Part shown: in pieces, positions 17,680 through 31,341 of the stretch
Position numbering within the stretch: the first letter of the stretch is position 1
How the letters are laid out: each line of letters opens with the position of its first letter
Source: Fusibacter ferrireducens
Lineage (GTDB): Bacteria > Bacillota > Clostridia > Peptostreptococcales > Acidaminobacteraceae
Direction: 5' to 3'
Assembly: GCF_015352425.1 (NCBI RefSeq)
Contig: NZ_JADKNH010000009.1
Coordinates: 186,001 to 250,000 of the forward strand
DNA: 64,000 nucleotides
Translations under genes and position numbers: made by a program
The notes under the pieces: model-generated
Database searches by the model: none
Told to the model about the DNA's origin: nothing
What the model saw: the letters and a program-made list of their open reading frames with translations, nothing else

Positions 17680-19086
17680 TTACGTGAGTTTTACCTTTTT
17701 AGGCACTGCATCCGCACCAATATTGATTTTATATTCCAAATTCTTTGAAGTTTCCTTAAATTCATCTTTGACCTTATTCATGAGATTTTCATCTGTCATC
17801 AATTCACAACATGCACCCGCTAGTGTTTTCGAGGCAAATAACATGCCATGAAACCCTATATCTGAACCCGTACAAGCTGTCGCCTGCCAAGTATGTGTAA
17901 ATACACCTATTGGCCAAGTTGCACAATACACAGCTCCAAATGGAAATACCCAACTGAGATCGGCATCTCCAGAAACTGGGAATACATCAGCATCTGTCTT
18001 GGGTACAACTGCATCCAACAAAATCTGATCATGGTACTCTGCTGGAATTTGGAATGCCTTTGCTCCCCTGAGTTTCTGCTCTGGTGTAAATTGATCTGTC
18101 AATTCTTTTGCGAACTTATAATCTGCCTCAGTAAATGATGGACCTCCCAACTCATTCATATTCTTTACAAATAAATCAGCAATCGTCTGATTTACAATGA
18201 CTTCATTGCCGCCACCTAAAACTTCAACACTCTCAAGTGTCGTTCCAGTCATCATAGCCGCTCCCTTTGCCACATCCACAAGACGCGGAAATGCTTCATC
18301 TAGTTGCACTCGTTTAGGTGCTCTCATCATGTACCAAGACTGGCATCGATCTGGCACCGTATTTGGTGCAATGCCATTTCCCAAAATAGAATAATGAAAC
18401 ATAACTTCGCGTGGAAGATGCTCGCGCAAGTAATTTGCACCGACATTCATCAATTCGACTGCATCCAGTGCACTGCGTCCAATGTGAGCTTGAGGCGCAT
18501 GGGCTGTAAGTCCTTTAAAGCTAAACACAACAGAAGTTGCCGCTAGGCAAGGCACCCTCCACGGCATATTATTAGATGATGGATGCCAATACAACAGTGC
18601 ATCACAATGATCAAAATAACCATCTCTTAACATAAATAGCTTGCCAATAAGCTCTTCTTCCGCAGGACATCCGTAATATCGAATTGTGCCTTGAAGTTCT
18701 CCGCGTTCTATTGCCTCTTTAATAGCTATAGCTGCTCCTACACCACCGGTTCCCAATAAATTGTGACCACATCCATGACCATGACCACCCTGCACTCTTA
18801 CTTTTCTTTCCGGCACAGAGTCCTGAGATAAACTTTCAAGTGCATCGTACTCACCCAAAATACCTATAATAGGTTTCCCTTCTCCATACTCTGCAATAAG
18901 AGCAGTTGGTAAATCTTTTAGCCCCAGTACAACCTTTAGTCCAGCCTCTTCCAATACTTTAGCTTGTAATTTTGAAGCATACTCTTCCTCCAATGAGACC
19001 TCTGGATTTTCCCAAATATCACGTGCCATTTTTTTTAACATATCACTGTTTTGATCAATACAGTCCCAAACTTTTTTCTTAATCAT
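17680..19086 (-). CDS. M20 amidohydrolase, AbgB-like (aminobenzoyl-glutamate or amide hydrolase)
   Basis: A predicted metal-dependent amidohydrolase of 468 residues. The metal-binding HGHGCGHNLLG stretch and the LGEYDALESL loop are typical of the AbgB/amidohydrolase branch of M20, as is the late GSDIGFHGMLFASKTLA segment. The ATG at 19086 has GGAGAG upstream and is preferred over 19101, which lies inside that ribosome site. The neighbours are a LysR regulator upstream and an MFS carrier downstream, resembling the abg uptake-and-hydrolysis logic of enterics, but AbgA is absent and the carrier is not AbgT-like. An N-acyl or p-aminobenzoyl-glutamate type amide is therefore only a possible substrate. 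Confidence 0.87.
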   Translation of the reverse strand: MIKKKVWDCIDQNSDMLKKMARDIWENPEVSLEEEYASKLQAKVLEEAGLKVVLGLKDLPTALIAEYGEGKPIIGILGEYDALESLSQDSVPERKVRVQGGHGHGCGHNLLGTGGVGAAIAIKEAIERGELQGTIRYYGCPAEEELIGKLFMLRDGYFDHCDALLYWHPSSNNMPWRVPCLAATSVVFSFKGLTAHAPQAHIGRSALDAVELMNVGANYLREHLPREVMFHYSILGNGIAPNTVPDRCQSWYMMRAPKRVQLDEAFPRLVDVAKGAAMMTGTTLESVEVLGGGNEVIVNQTIADLFVKNMNELGGPSFTEADYKFAKELTDQFTPEQKLRGAKAFQIPAEYHDQILLDAVVPKTDADVFPVSGDADLSWVFPFGAVYCATWPIGVFTHTWQATACTGSDIGFHGMLFASKTLAGACCELMTDENLMNKVKDEFKETSKNLEYKINIGADAVPKKVKLT

Positions 19087-19239
19087 AAATACTCTCCTCA
19101 CATAATAAATTTAGTTTATTAAGGTGACAATGAGCCACAATTAATGTCTTTCTGTATCTCGCCCCCCTCTTTATCACATTTTTAGGCTCTCCTTTTGTCT
19201 CATAAGTCAAGTGCCTTAATTGTTTTAATGATAATATTG

Positions 19240-19258
19240 ATTGTCTGCAATAACCAAT
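19240..19258 (-). promoter_or_regulatory. Candidate LysR-type binding site upstream of the amidohydrolase
   Basis: ATTG-N11-CAAT inverted repeat, the T-N11-A layout of LysR boxes, about 155 bp before the amidohydrolase start and downstream of the LysR gene. No other strong operator was seen in 19087-19330. Confidence 0.35.
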
Positions 19259-19338
19259 ATATGTTTTTGCATGTATTGATAGTCTTTGGGCTATCATTCT
19301 GTTTTTCCCGTCAGACCAGATCACATTCAAAAAAAAAT

Positions 19339-19369
19339 AAAGCTTTCAATAATTTATATTGAAAGCTTT
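19339..19369 (-). terminator. Terminator adjoining dispersed element copy A
   Basis: AAAGCTTTCAAT and ATTGAAAGCTTT pair over 12 bp around a 7-nt loop; on the minus strand a T-rich tail of about nine bases follows. It lies after the LysR gene and directly after element A. Confidence 0.85.
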
Positions 19370-19375
19370 GATTAA

Positions 19376-19502
19376 AGCAACAAGATTTGAGCCGAAAGCT
19401 GTGAAGAGACATGTTCAACCTCAAACAGCGTCAACGAAAATCGTTTTGAGACATCGAAAGATAGTTCAAATGTTGTTTCTATTAAATGAATAGAGTCATT
19501 TA
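19376..19502 (-). repeat. Dispersed 125-bp element, copy A
   Basis: Shares with copy B (31376-31500) long identical runs read on the plus strand: AGATTTGAGCCGAAAGCTGT, TGTTCAACCTCAAACAGC, CGAAAATC and CAAATGTTGTT. In minus-strand RNA it can form TTTGA/TCAAA and GCTGT/ACAGC hairpins. It sits 10 bp past the LysR stop codon and runs into the terminator at 19339-19369. No coding potential. Confidence 0.85.
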
Positions 19503-19511
19503 TCTATTCTC

Positions 19512-20384
19512 TTATTTTAAAAAGTCAATTAAATATTCTTTAAACCGTATCGAATTGCTACTTAAATAGTGATCCTTGATGAAAGACAGTGCAATTACTC
19601 TACTACATACGGGTACCTTTATGGGAATCGAAACCGATAAATCTGGTTGAACACCATTCCATTGGAGTCTCGGAAGCAAAGCAACGCCCATGTTAGAATT
19701 GACCATCTCTATTAGATTGGTCGCGATGTCGGTCTCAAAAACTATAATGGGGTTAAATCCAGCTTGGCGACAAAGCTTTTCAGTCAAATCTCGTATGCCG
19801 AATCCTTCTTTTAAGCATATAAAGGGCTCATGTGCTGCTTCAATCAAATTAATTGCCTTATAAGTTGCAAACTTATGCTTTTTTGAGACAACTAAAAAAA
19901 TTTCTTCCACTGTAAGTGGAATGCACTCTATAAAATCGTCTTCAATCGGTGGAGAGGTTATGCAAAAATCAACTGCTCCATCTTGAAGCTGTTTTTTCAT
20001 TTTTTCAGTTGGCCCCATCGTCTGTTTAAAGACGGTGTTAGGAGAAATTTTCAAATAACCTTCGAGGATCTTAGAAAACGAACCGATATTATTGGCTGCA
20101 ATTGTAATATTCAAACTTTCATTTTTCAACATTTCTGCCAATTCAAGTTTACCATTTTCAAGTTCTGAAAAAATTCTTTCTACCCGGTATAGGAATGCCC
20201 TACCAAAGTGGTTCAGCTTAATCTGCCGCCCCACACGTTCAAACAAAGGCACGCCTAATTCATCTTCCAATTTGGAAATCACTTTGCTTAAAGAGGGTTG
20301 CGCAATATGAAGTTCTTCAGCCGCATGTGTCATATGCTCGCATCTTGCAACCGTAAGGAAATATTTTAATTGAATCAAATACAT
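19512..20384 (-). CDS. LysR family transcriptional regulator
   Basis: A 290-residue regulator with the N-terminal winged helix-turn-helix (THAAEELHIAQPSLSKVISK, residues 19-38) and a C-terminal periplasmic-binding-like effector domain from about residue 90. The length and both domains are typical. It is followed on the same strand by the amidohydrolase and the MFS carrier, with a repeat element and a terminator between, so it probably controls them from its own transcript rather than by co-transcription. The effector is unknown, perhaps the amide substrate of the downstream enzyme. AAAGGAG precedes the ATG. Confidence 0.93.
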   Translation of the reverse strand: MYLIQLKYFLTVARCEHMTHAAEELHIAQPSLSKVISKLEDELGVPLFERVGRQIKLNHFGRAFLYRVERIFSELENGKLELAEMLKNESLNITIAANNIGSFSKILEGYLKISPNTVFKQTMGPTEKMKKQLQDGAVDFCITSPPIEDDFIECIPLTVEEIFLVVSKKHKFATYKAINLIEAAHEPFICLKEGFGIRDLTEKLCRQAGFNPIIVFETDIATNLIEMVNSNMGVALLPRLQWNGVQPDLSVSIPIKVPVCSRVIALSFIKDHYLSSNSIRFKEYLIDFLK

Positions 20385-20558
20385 TTTTCACACTCCTTTA
20401 AATCTAAAGTGCCGTCCTCTATATGCTATTATCATAAATCATTACTTCAGTTTGGTAAAGGGAAGTAACGATAAACACAGCAACAATCAAAGTTTTAAGA
20501 AAGAATCTCTCATAGAACCCCCCTTGTAGAATGCCTTTGAGCCCATTTAAAAACATTC

Positions 20559-20610
20559 AAAGGGGCTGTTGCTCATCTAATTTCTCAGATTTGCAACAGC
20601 CCCTTTTTTT
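20559..20610 (-). terminator. Terminator of the atp operon
   Basis: Fourteen-base arms AAAGGGGCTGTTGC (20559-20572) and its complement (20593-20606) with a 20-nt loop, 9 bp past the atpC stop codon. The strongest T-run is on the plus strand, so it may also stop antisense transcription. Confidence 0.85.
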
Positions 20611-20618
20611 GAATCATA

Positions 20619-21035
20619 TTACTTATTTTCGTAAAGTCTCATACGATTAATTGCTCTTTCAAGTGCTGCTTTTGCTCTTGCGACGTCAACGTCTTTGTTT
20701 TCCACTTTATGAATATGAAGTCTATGTTCTGCACGCTCTTTGGCTTTTTGTGCACGTTCAAGATCAATTTCATCTGCCCATTCAGCAGAATCTGTGATAA
20801 TCGTCACTTTTTCATCGTTTACAATGACAAAACCTTCAGTACAAGCGGCCCATCTAAACGCACCGTTATCCTGCTTCACACGTATACTTCCTATTCTCAG
20901 TGGCGCAACAAGAGGCTCGTGGTCATGTAAAATTCCAAAATCTCCCTCAGTTGTTCTCACAATGGCCATCTCCGTTTCGTCACCAAAAAAGATACGGTCA
21001 GGTGTCACAACTTCAAGATTGAATTTTTTGCCCAT
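20619..21035 (-). CDS. atpC: ATP synthase F1 subunit epsilon
   Basis: Central-stalk subunit linking gamma to the c ring and modulating ATP hydrolysis. The 138 residues begin with the beta-sandwich (FNLEVVTPDRIFFGDE, then TEGDFGILHDHEPLVAPLRIG) and end with a helical hairpin rich in Ala, Arg and Glu (ERAQKAKERAEHRLHIH). Last gene of the operon, 14 bp after atpD, followed by a strong terminator. Family length and motifs are normal. Confidence 0.97.
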   Translation of the reverse strand: MGKKFNLEVVTPDRIFFGDETEMAIVRTTEGDFGILHDHEPLVAPLRIGSIRVKQDNGAFRWAACTEGFVIVNDEKVTIITDSAEWADEIDLERAQKAKERAEHRLHIHKVENKDVDVARAKAALERAINRMRLYENK

Positions 21036-21049
21036 TCGCTACACCTCCA

Positions 21050-22459
<1,410 letters not shown>

Positions 22460-22485
22460 TCACTCCCTTTCAATCGAATTTCGAG

Positions 22486-23343
22486 TTATTTAAGTGCCTC
22501 TGCACCACTTACAATTTCTGAAATCTCTTGCGTAATAGCTGCCTGACGAGCCTGGTTGTAAAAGAGTGATAATTCATCAATAATGTCTGCTGCATTATCT
22601 GATGCACTTTCCATAGCAACTCTTCGAGCTGCTTGCTCCGAGGCTGACGATTCTATTAAGCCACCATAAATTGTACTCTCAACGTATTTTGGAATGACGT
22701 ATTTAAGCACTTCTTCAGCAGATGGTTCATAGTTGACAAATTCATCAGATGTTTCTTTTTCACCTGAGTGATCGTGTTCAATTGGTAATAATTGAATGAG
22801 TTCGGGTGATTGCGAAATTGTACTTACAAATCTTGTATACACAAATTTCACGGCATCAACTTCTCCAGAATCAAACATACTCATAGCCTTCTTTGCAATT
22901 TGAATTGCATCAAAATATTCTGGTTTTTCCGATATTCCTAAAAAATAATCTTCAATCTCATAACCATAACGGTTGATGATATCAAATGCTCTTTTACCAA
23001 TTGTGATGAATTTGGCATCTTTTTTATCTTCTACTTCACTTATCGCTTTTTTGATAGCATTGATATTATAGCCACCACATAAACCACGATCTCCTGAAAT
23101 GACAATATAAAGTGTCTTCTTAATTTCGCGATCTGCCACATAACTCATGCGAATACTCTTGTCTTCACTGAGAATGTCTTGAACCGCTTGTTTAACCGTT
23201 TCAAAATAAGGCTTTGTGATGTCCATTTTGCTTCTTGCTCTTCTAAGCTTTGCAGTAGATACTAATTCCATTGCCTTGGTGATCTGCATGGTGCTATTAA
23301 CGCTTCGTATCTTACGCTTTATATCGCGCATATTACCTGCCAT
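22486..23343 (-). CDS. atpG: ATP synthase F1 subunit gamma
   Basis: Rotating central shaft. The N-terminal coiled-coil helix (MRDIKRKIRSVNSTMQITKAMELVS) and the C-terminal helix (AMESASDNAADIIDELSLFYNQARQAAITQE region) are conserved; the middle Rossmann-like domain holds GDRGLCGGYN. Its 285 residues are usual. It lies between atpA and atpD in the standard order. Confidence 0.98.
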   Translation of the reverse strand: MAGNMRDIKRKIRSVNSTMQITKAMELVSTAKLRRARSKMDITKPYFETVKQAVQDILSEDKSIRMSYVADREIKKTLYIVISGDRGLCGGYNINAIKKAISEVEDKKDAKFITIGKRAFDIINRYGYEIEDYFLGISEKPEYFDAIQIAKKAMSMFDSGEVDAVKFVYTRFVSTISQSPELIQLLPIEHDHSGEKETSDEFVNYEPSAEEVLKYVIPKYVESTIYGGLIESSASEQAARRVAMESASDNAADIIDELSLFYNQARQAAITQEISEIVSGAEALK

Positions 23344-23367
23344 TATTAGTCCCTCCTACAAGGAAGT

Positions 23368-25425
<2,058 letters not shown>

Positions 25426-25438
<13 letters not shown>

Positions 25439-25959
25439 TGAACTTCACCTACTTCATTGATGAACTTGTTAATAAGTTCTCGATGGTCGGCTTCATTAAG
25501 ATCCTTTTCAACCACTCTTGAAGCTGCCATGATAGTAAGTTCAGATATTTGATCTTTTAACTCATTCACCGCTTTAATTCTTTCTCTTTCAAGCTCTCTA
25601 TGTGCATTTGACTTCATTGCATCCACTTCAGTTTCAGCTGCTTTAACAATTTCAAAGGCTCTGTTCTCTGCACGCAAAGTGTGCTTCTTAACAATTTCCT
25701 TGCCTTCGTCTTCAGCAGTTTGAAGTTTTGCTTCATAGTCTGCCTTGAGCTGATTGGCTTCTTCTTCCAAACGTTGAGCAACAGCGATCTGTTCTTTAAT
25801 TTCCGCTTCCCTGTTTTGCATAAACGTCGTCACAGGACCAAATAGAAATTTTTTAAGAATCAAAAATAGGATGAATGTATTAATTAACTGGAATACAAAT
25901 GTCCAGCTTAACTCAACAAGGCCAAGTCTCAAACTTGCAGTAGCGAGTTCCATACTCAT
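25426..25959 (-). CDS. atpF: ATP synthase Fo subunit b
   Basis: Peripheral stator stalk. One N-terminal membrane helix (residues about 17-38) is followed by a long charged coiled coil up to the C-terminus, as in family members; 177 residues. AAAGGAGG precedes the ATG. Only one b gene is present, so the stalk is a homodimer. Confidence 0.96.
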
Positions 25960-26001
25960 GTTGATCCTCCTTTACAAGGATTTTAATCCTATTTTTTTTA
26001 A

Positions 26002-26289
<288 letters not shown>

Positions 26290-26334
26290 TTAAAGAATTT
26301 AAGATCATATTTACTTTTTTATGCTTCCATCTAT

Positions 26335-26907
<573 letters not shown>

Positions 26908-27609
26908 TTATTCCATTGCACCTGAAATAAACACCATGGTTAGCATTGTAAAGATAAATGACTGAAGTAATCCAGCAAACAAATCAAAATAGATATGAAG
27001 TACTGCTGGTACACCTGCTTGCAAAAGCGGCACAGTCAAGCCGAGCAATGTGTCCGTAAACGCGCCTAACGCTCCATAGAGCAAAGTCATTATGATGACG
27101 CCGGCTGTTATGTTACCAAATAGACGGAAGCCAAGGGATATAGGGTTTGCAAGTTCACCGATAATGTTAAGTGGTAACAAAAACGGTATCGGTTCCAGAA
27201 AGCCTTTTCCATATCCTCCCAAGCCCTTTGATTTCATACCGAAAAACTGCGTGAGTACAAAAGTGGTGATCGATAAACACATGGTTGTGTTTAGATCAGC
27301 AGTTGGCGGTCTAAATCCGAATAATCCAATGATGTTGGAGATCCCAATCAAAAGTAGCAAAGTGCCAACATAGGGTGCAAATGCGATATTCTTTTCTCCC
27401 ATGTTTTGCTTTGTCAAATTGTTGATCATCCCAACGATCTGTTCAACCACCAGTTGCAGGCCGGAAGCTTCTTTTTTCATATTGCGAGTCACTGCAACTG
27501 AAAATACAAGAAGCAAAAACATTATAAACCAGGTAACCGTTACTGTTTCAGTAACTGCTATATTCCCGATATAAAATGCAACTCGTGGTCCAAAACCATC
27601 AACGCCCAT
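26908..27609 (-). CDS. atpB: ATP synthase Fo subunit a
   Basis: Stator membrane subunit with the ion half-channels. The essential Arg is visible in GFRLFGNITAGVI in the penultimate part, and five to six hydrophobic helices are evident in 233 residues. The ATG at 27609 is nine bases after AAGGAGG; the ATG at 27618 abuts that site and is less likely. The gene overlaps the end of atpI by up to 11 bases. Confidence 0.96.
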   Translation of the reverse strand: MGVDGFGPRVAFYIGNIAVTETVTVTWFIMFLLLVFSVAVTRNMKKEASGLQLVVEQIVGMINNLTKQNMGEKNIAFAPYVGTLLLLIGISNIIGLFGFRPPTADLNTTMCLSITTFVLTQFFGMKSKGLGGYGKGFLEPIPFLLPLNIIGELANPISLGFRLFGNITAGVIIMTLLYGALGAFTDTLLGLTVPLLQAGVPAVLHIYFDLFAGLLQSFIFTMLTMVFISGAME

Positions 27610-28030
27610 TAGTTTCATCCTCCTTTCTTTTTAAAATATTTTTGTAAAATTTTTTATCATTAAAAAGATTGGTAGCTAAGATGATAAATTTTATCATTAC
27701 GAGACCGATTATAGTCCCAATGATATTTATATAAGGTGCAGTAATGGAGACAAAAATCACCACCGCTGTCACAATATATCTTAGAAAGTATTTTCTCGTT
27801 GTGAATGATTGCGCTTTTTCAGGCGGCATGTTAACTGCCTTTGTAAGCGTTATAGCGAGTTCTTTAAAATTGAGTGCACTTATTGCTGAACCAAAGATAA
27901 GGCCTAGCAAAAATGGCATCGGTTCGTCCATCCATAACGCACTTAAAATCGCAATTGCTATATCGGCAAACAACATATTTTTCAAAATGCTCTTTTCCAA
28001 ATCCTTCACTGTGTTTTTCTCATTTGCCAT
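27599..28030 (-). CDS. atpI: ATP synthase subunit I-like membrane protein
   Basis: A 143-residue protein with about four membrane helices, placed directly before atpB where AtpI (a c-ring assembly factor) is encoded in other bacteria. Sequence similarity to AtpI is low in general, so the call rests on position, size and helix pattern. Its end overlaps atpB. An extended -10 promoter (28067-28072) precedes it, so the main operon may start here as well as at the upstream gene. Confidence 0.8.
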   Translation of the reverse strand: MANEKNTVKDLEKSILKNMLFADIAIAILSALWMDEPMPFLLGLIFGSAISALNFKELAITLTKAVNMPPEKAQSFTTRKYFLRYIVTAVVIFVSITAPYINIIGTIIGLVMIKFIILATNLFNDKKFYKNILKRKEDETNGR

Positions 28031-28066
28031 TCTAAATCCCCTGTCTCGAATTTAAACCACCACTAT

Positions 28067-28072
28067 ATTATA
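28067..28072 (-). promoter_or_regulatory. Extended -10 promoter before atpI
   Basis: Minus-strand TGATATAAT, an extended -10, about 37 bp before atpI. The -35 is weak. The same nine bases occur at the promoter of the upstream AtpZ-like gene. Confidence 0.5.
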
Positions 28073-28215
28073 TCACTATTCAAAATAATTAAAATACTCA
28101 CACCAACATAAATGCTATTCTTCCATTTTCTCAATTTATACGCTATCTATTTTAATTTTTTCGATTTCATGGACTACAGATAAATTTCTAGTTCTATAAC
28201 GATTGGCGCTCGCCA

Positions 28216-28551
28216 TTACAAATGAGTTTTGGATTCGTCTTCTTCATTCACTTTTTTCTCATTAGAGCTCTGTTCTCTCTGTTGCTCTCTTTCATAATTT
28301 TCCACTTGTGTTCGTGCCGTGTAATCATTTTTGTATTCCTTAGATTTCGTGGTTGCAAGCTGCATCAAGTTTCTAAATGCGGCTCCCACACCGATCACAA
28401 TCATAATAACAAGCCAGATGGGTGTTGTACCAAATTTGTTGTCTAGAAAATTCCCTGCAAAAACACCAAATCCAATGGGTACCACCATCATGATCCCCAC
28501 TTGCGATATGAGCGCAAGATTTTCCATTATGCTCTTTGTCGTCTTTTTCAT
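28216..28551 (-). CDS. AtpZ/AtpI-like small membrane protein
   Basis: A 111-residue protein with two membrane helices (about residues 9-32 and 42-60) and a charged C-terminal tail rich in Glu, Gln and Lys. The helix pair with GFGVFAGNFLDNKFGTTPIW matches the AtpZ (F0F1-ATPase subunit, putative Ca2+/Mg2+ channel) family encoded ahead of atp operons in clostridia. The ATG at 28551 is chosen because GGGAGGG stands six bases upstream. A 185-bp gap with a second promoter separates it from atpI. Confidence 0.82.
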   Translation of the reverse strand: MKKTTKSIMENLALISQVGIMMVVPIGFGVFAGNFLDNKFGTTPIWLVIMIVIGVGAAFRNLMQLATTKSKEYKNDYTARTQVENYEREQQREQSSNEKKVNEEDESKTHL

Positions 28552-28604
28552 ACCGGGCCCTCCCCAATGGCTCACTTATACCCAAACACTCAAAATCTTA
28601 GACA

Positions 28605-28634
28605 ATTATATCACAAAATATTACCATTCGTTAA
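28605..28634 (-). promoter_or_regulatory. Promoter of the atp gene cluster
   Basis: Minus-strand TTAACG (28629-28634), 18-bp spacer, TATAAT (28605-28610) extended by TG, about 54 bp before the AtpZ-like gene. Confidence 0.65.
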
Positions 28635-28649
28635 TATTTTAATAATAAA

Positions 28650-28677
28650 ATGGGCACAATACTAGTATTGCGCCCAT
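28650..28677 (-). terminator. Terminator of the CoA-transferase operon
   Basis: ATGGGC.CAATAC and its complement form a 13-bp stem-loop, 64 bp past the stop codon of the transferase operon, with a TTTTATTATT tail on the minus strand. Confidence 0.8.
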
Positions 28678-28740
28678 AGAATTTAAAAACACTCTCAAAA
28701 ATTTATAATTTTCTGTCTTTATCCCTTATCGCTTGATAAA

Positions 28741-29394
28741 TTATAAACACATTGTCTTGAGATCTGGCGCAATAATAAGTTTTGCAGAGGTAGCTGTTTG
28801 GACATCCTCAACCGATAAATCAGGATGAATTTCTTTCAAAACCAACCCTTTATCCGTCACTTCCATTACACCCATTTCAGTTATGATTAAATCGACTTGT
28901 CCTTTGGCCGTCAATGGCAAAGTACATTCTTCTAAAATTTTAATAGAACCTTTTGCAGTATGTGTCATGGCGACAATCACTTTTTTGGCCCCAGTTACGA
29001 GATCCATAGCGCCACCCATACCAGGCACTTTTTTGCCAGGTATCATCCAATTCGCAAGGTTGCCTTTTTCATCTACCTGTAGTGCCCCTAATACAGTACA
29101 ATCAAGGTGTCCGCCTCTGATGATGGCAAAACTCATAGCACTGTCGAAAAATGCTGCTCCAGGTAGAACAGTAGAAGGTTGTCCCCCTGCATTTACAAGG
29201 TTTTCTATTTCTGCTCCTGGTTCTGGTGCATTTCCCATGCCTATGAAACCATTTTCAGATTGGAAAGTCACATCAATGCCTTCAGGTACATAATTCGCAA
29301 CAAGTGTTGGTAATCCAATACCCAAATTGACGAGATCACCATCTTTTAATTCCATAGCAACTCTCTTTGCAATTATAGCTTTAACATCTGCCAT
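28741..29394 (-). CDS. atoA: Acetoacetate/butyrate-type CoA-transferase, beta subunit
   Basis: Catalytic subunit of a class I CoA-transferase. The active-site Glu47 lies in [10 protein letters not shown], the family's SENG motif; GLPTLV and [13 protein letters not shown] are further matches. The length of 217 residues is standard. Its start overlaps the stop codon of the alpha subunit gene. With the lysine-fermentation genes kce and kal elsewhere in the window, butyrate-acetoacetate transfer is the best guess, but acetate or other short acids are possible. Confidence 0.9.
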   Translation of the reverse strand: MADVKAIIAKRVAMELKDGDLVNLGIGLPTLVANYVPEGIDVTFQSENGFIGMGNAPEPGAEIENLVNAGGQPSTVLPGAAFFDSAMSFAIIRGGHLDCTVLGALQVDEKGNLANWMIPGKKVPGMGGAMDLVTGAKKVIVAMTHTAKGSIKILEECTLPLTAKGQVDLIITEMGVMEVTDKGLVLKEIHPDLSVEDVQTATSAKLIIAPDLKTMCL

Positions 29395-30047
29395 TATTTC
29401 GCCCCCTTTACAATATAACTGACGAAAATATGAGGTGTCATTACTCTGTCTGGGTCGATACTGCCCACTTCCACAATTTCATCAGCTTCCACAATCACAG
29501 TTTCTGCTGCCATTGCCATCAAAGGATTAAAGTTACGTGCAGACTTATCAAAGACACAATTGCCTTTTCGATCAACTTTGGATGCTCTTATGATTGCGAC
29601 GTCAGCTTTTATAGGTTTTTCAAGGATAAAAGTCTCCCCATCAACAACCACTTTCTCTTTGCCTTCTTCCACAATCGTGCCAAGACCCGTTGGCGTCAGT
29701 ATTCCACCAAGTCCTGCACCACCAGCTCTAACTTGTTCTGCAAGTGTCCCCTGTGGCACCAACACAACATCCAATTCACCAGCGTTCATTTGTCTTCCTG
29801 TTTCAGGATTTGTTCCAATATGTGAAACAATTACCTTACTGACATTTCTTTCAACGACAAGCTTACCAATATTTTGATCTGGAAAGCTCGTGTCATTGGC
29901 AACAACGGTTAGGTTTTTAATACCCTTCTCGATGATTTTGTCCACAAGCAGATCTGGGGAACCCGTTCCCAAGAAACCACCTATCATGACAGTCATGCCA
30001 TCGTTAATTTTGGATACGGCTTCTTCAAGCGTAATTATTTTCTCCAA
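29394..30047 (-). CDS. atoD: Acetoacetate/butyrate-type CoA-transferase, alpha subunit
   Basis: Partner of the beta subunit downstream, with which it overlaps by one base. The 217 residues contain the N-terminal [14 protein letters not shown] glycine motif of CoA-binding alpha subunits, the loop [16 protein letters not shown] and VDRKGNCVF. The pair would exchange CoA between acyl-CoA and free acids in the cytosol, allowing energy conservation in fermentation. A good AGGAGG-like site (GGGAGGTG) precedes the ATG. Confidence 0.9.
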   Translation of the reverse strand: MEKIITLEEAVSKINDGMTVMIGGFLGTGSPDLLVDKIIEKGIKNLTVVANDTSFPDQNIGKLVVERNVSKVIVSHIGTNPETGRQMNAGELDVVLVPQGTLAEQVRAGGAGLGGILTPTGLGTIVEEGKEKVVVDGETFILEKPIKADVAIIRASKVDRKGNCVFDKSARNFNPLMAMAAETVIVEADEIVEVGSIDPDRVMTPHIFVSYIVKGAK

Positions 30048-30134
30048 AACTTACACCTCCCTATAAAGTTTTGAGTGTTTGACCACCCTTAAAATCCCTT
30101 CCTTTAGGATACCATAAATTTTGAAAAAATTAAA

Positions 30135-31256
30135 TTATAACTTATGCAAAAACTGTGCTTTTATTGCATCGACAATCCGCAAACAGGCCTTGCCATCACC
30201 ATATGGATTCACTGCCTCAGCCATTTTTTCGTATGCTTTCTCATCTAAAATCAGATTTTCTGTAATATCAATGATCGTATTTTTGTCAACACCGGCAATT
30301 ACCACGGTACCTGCCTGTACCGCTTCTGGTCTCTCCGTCTCGGTTCTGAGCACAACCACAGGTTTACCAAGTGCAGGGGCCTCCTCTTGAATGCCACCTG
30401 AATCCGTCAAAATGATGTCTACTTTCGCTTCGAGGTTGGCAAATGGTTCATAATCCAGAGGCTCAATCAAATGAACTCTATCGGCATCTTTCAAGTGCTT
30501 GTTGGCAATTTCTCTAACTGCAGGATTGAGGTGGATAGGAAATATAACCTGTACGTGCTCATTCCGATCAACAATCGCTCTGACAGCACCAAAAATATTT
30601 TCCATAGGTTCCCCCAAATTTTCTCTTCGATGTGCTGTCATTAAGATCGTCTTATAATTTTTATAATCGATTTGGTTGAGAATATCATCATCAAATACGT
30701 AGTCCTCCTTAATGACCATTTTGAGCGCATCTATAACCGTATTGCCCGTTTTGATAATTTGAGTTTCATCAACACCTTCTCTTTTCAAATTAGTCACATT
30801 GCCCTCAGTTGCTGCAAAGTGCATCACTGCAATTCTACCTGTCAAGCTCCTATTCATCTCCTCAGGAAAAGGACTGTAAATGTTATGGCTTCTAAGGCCG
30901 GCTTCCACGTGACCTACTGGAATTTGAGCATAAAAAGCCGCAAGCGCTCCAGCAAAGGTCGTCGTTGTGTCCCCATGTACTAGTATAATATCGGGCGCCT
31001 CAACAGCGAGAATAGATTCAATGCCTTTTAGTACCCTTGACGTGATATCACTGAGCGTTTGACCTGCTGCCATGATATTTAAATCGTGTTTAGGCACAAT
31101 TTTAAAAAGATCCAGCACCTGATCGAGCATTTCCCTGTGTTGTGCTGTGACACATACAATTGATTCAATCTGCGGGTCCGCCTCAAGCGCTTTTACAAGT
31201 GGCGCCATCTTAATAGCCTCTGGCCTCGTTCCAAAAATAGTCATTACTTTGATCAT
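30135..31256 (-). CDS. wecB: UDP-N-acetylglucosamine 2-epimerase
   Basis: Converts UDP-GlcNAc to UDP-ManNAc for wall teichoic acid or secondary cell-wall polysaccharide. It opens with VMTIFGTRPEAIKMAPLV, the family signature, and contains the HVEAGLRS and TDSGGIQEEAP motifs, with conserved catalytic acidic and His residues. The start at 31256 (373 aa) has GGAGG five bases upstream. It follows tagO by 326 bp that hold a dispersed repeat and a terminator-like hairpin. Confidence 0.96.
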   Translation of the reverse strand: MIKVMTIFGTRPEAIKMAPLVKALEADPQIESIVCVTAQHREMLDQVLDLFKIVPKHDLNIMAAGQTLSDITSRVLKGIESILAVEAPDIILVHGDTTTTFAGALAAFYAQIPVGHVEAGLRSHNIYSPFPEEMNRSLTGRIAVMHFAATEGNVTNLKREGVDETQIIKTGNTVIDALKMVIKEDYVFDDDILNQIDYKNYKTILMTAHRRENLGEPMENIFGAVRAIVDRNEHVQVIFPIHLNPAVREIANKHLKDADRVHLIEPLDYEPFANLEAKVDIILTDSGGIQEEAPALGKPVVVLRTETERPEAVQAGTVVIAGVDKNTIIDITENLILDEKAYEKMAEAVNPYGDGKACLRIVDAIKAQFLHKL

Positions 31257-31341
31257 ATTATCCTCCACTATAGCTTATAGCTCTTCACTTAATAGCCTCT
31301 TCATATTCCTGTGAATGCCTATAATAGGCACCCTATAGTTG

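Noticed and set aside
19079-19330. 83-residue minus-strand reading frame before the amidohydrolase gene
   Set aside because: No ribosome site, overlaps the next gene's start and the terminator side, and has no recognisable domain; judged to be non-coding leader.
20092-20310. Plus-strand frames over LysR, atp, nad and giant genes
   Set aside because: All are antisense shadows of well-supported minus-strand genes, with no ribosome sites or known domains.
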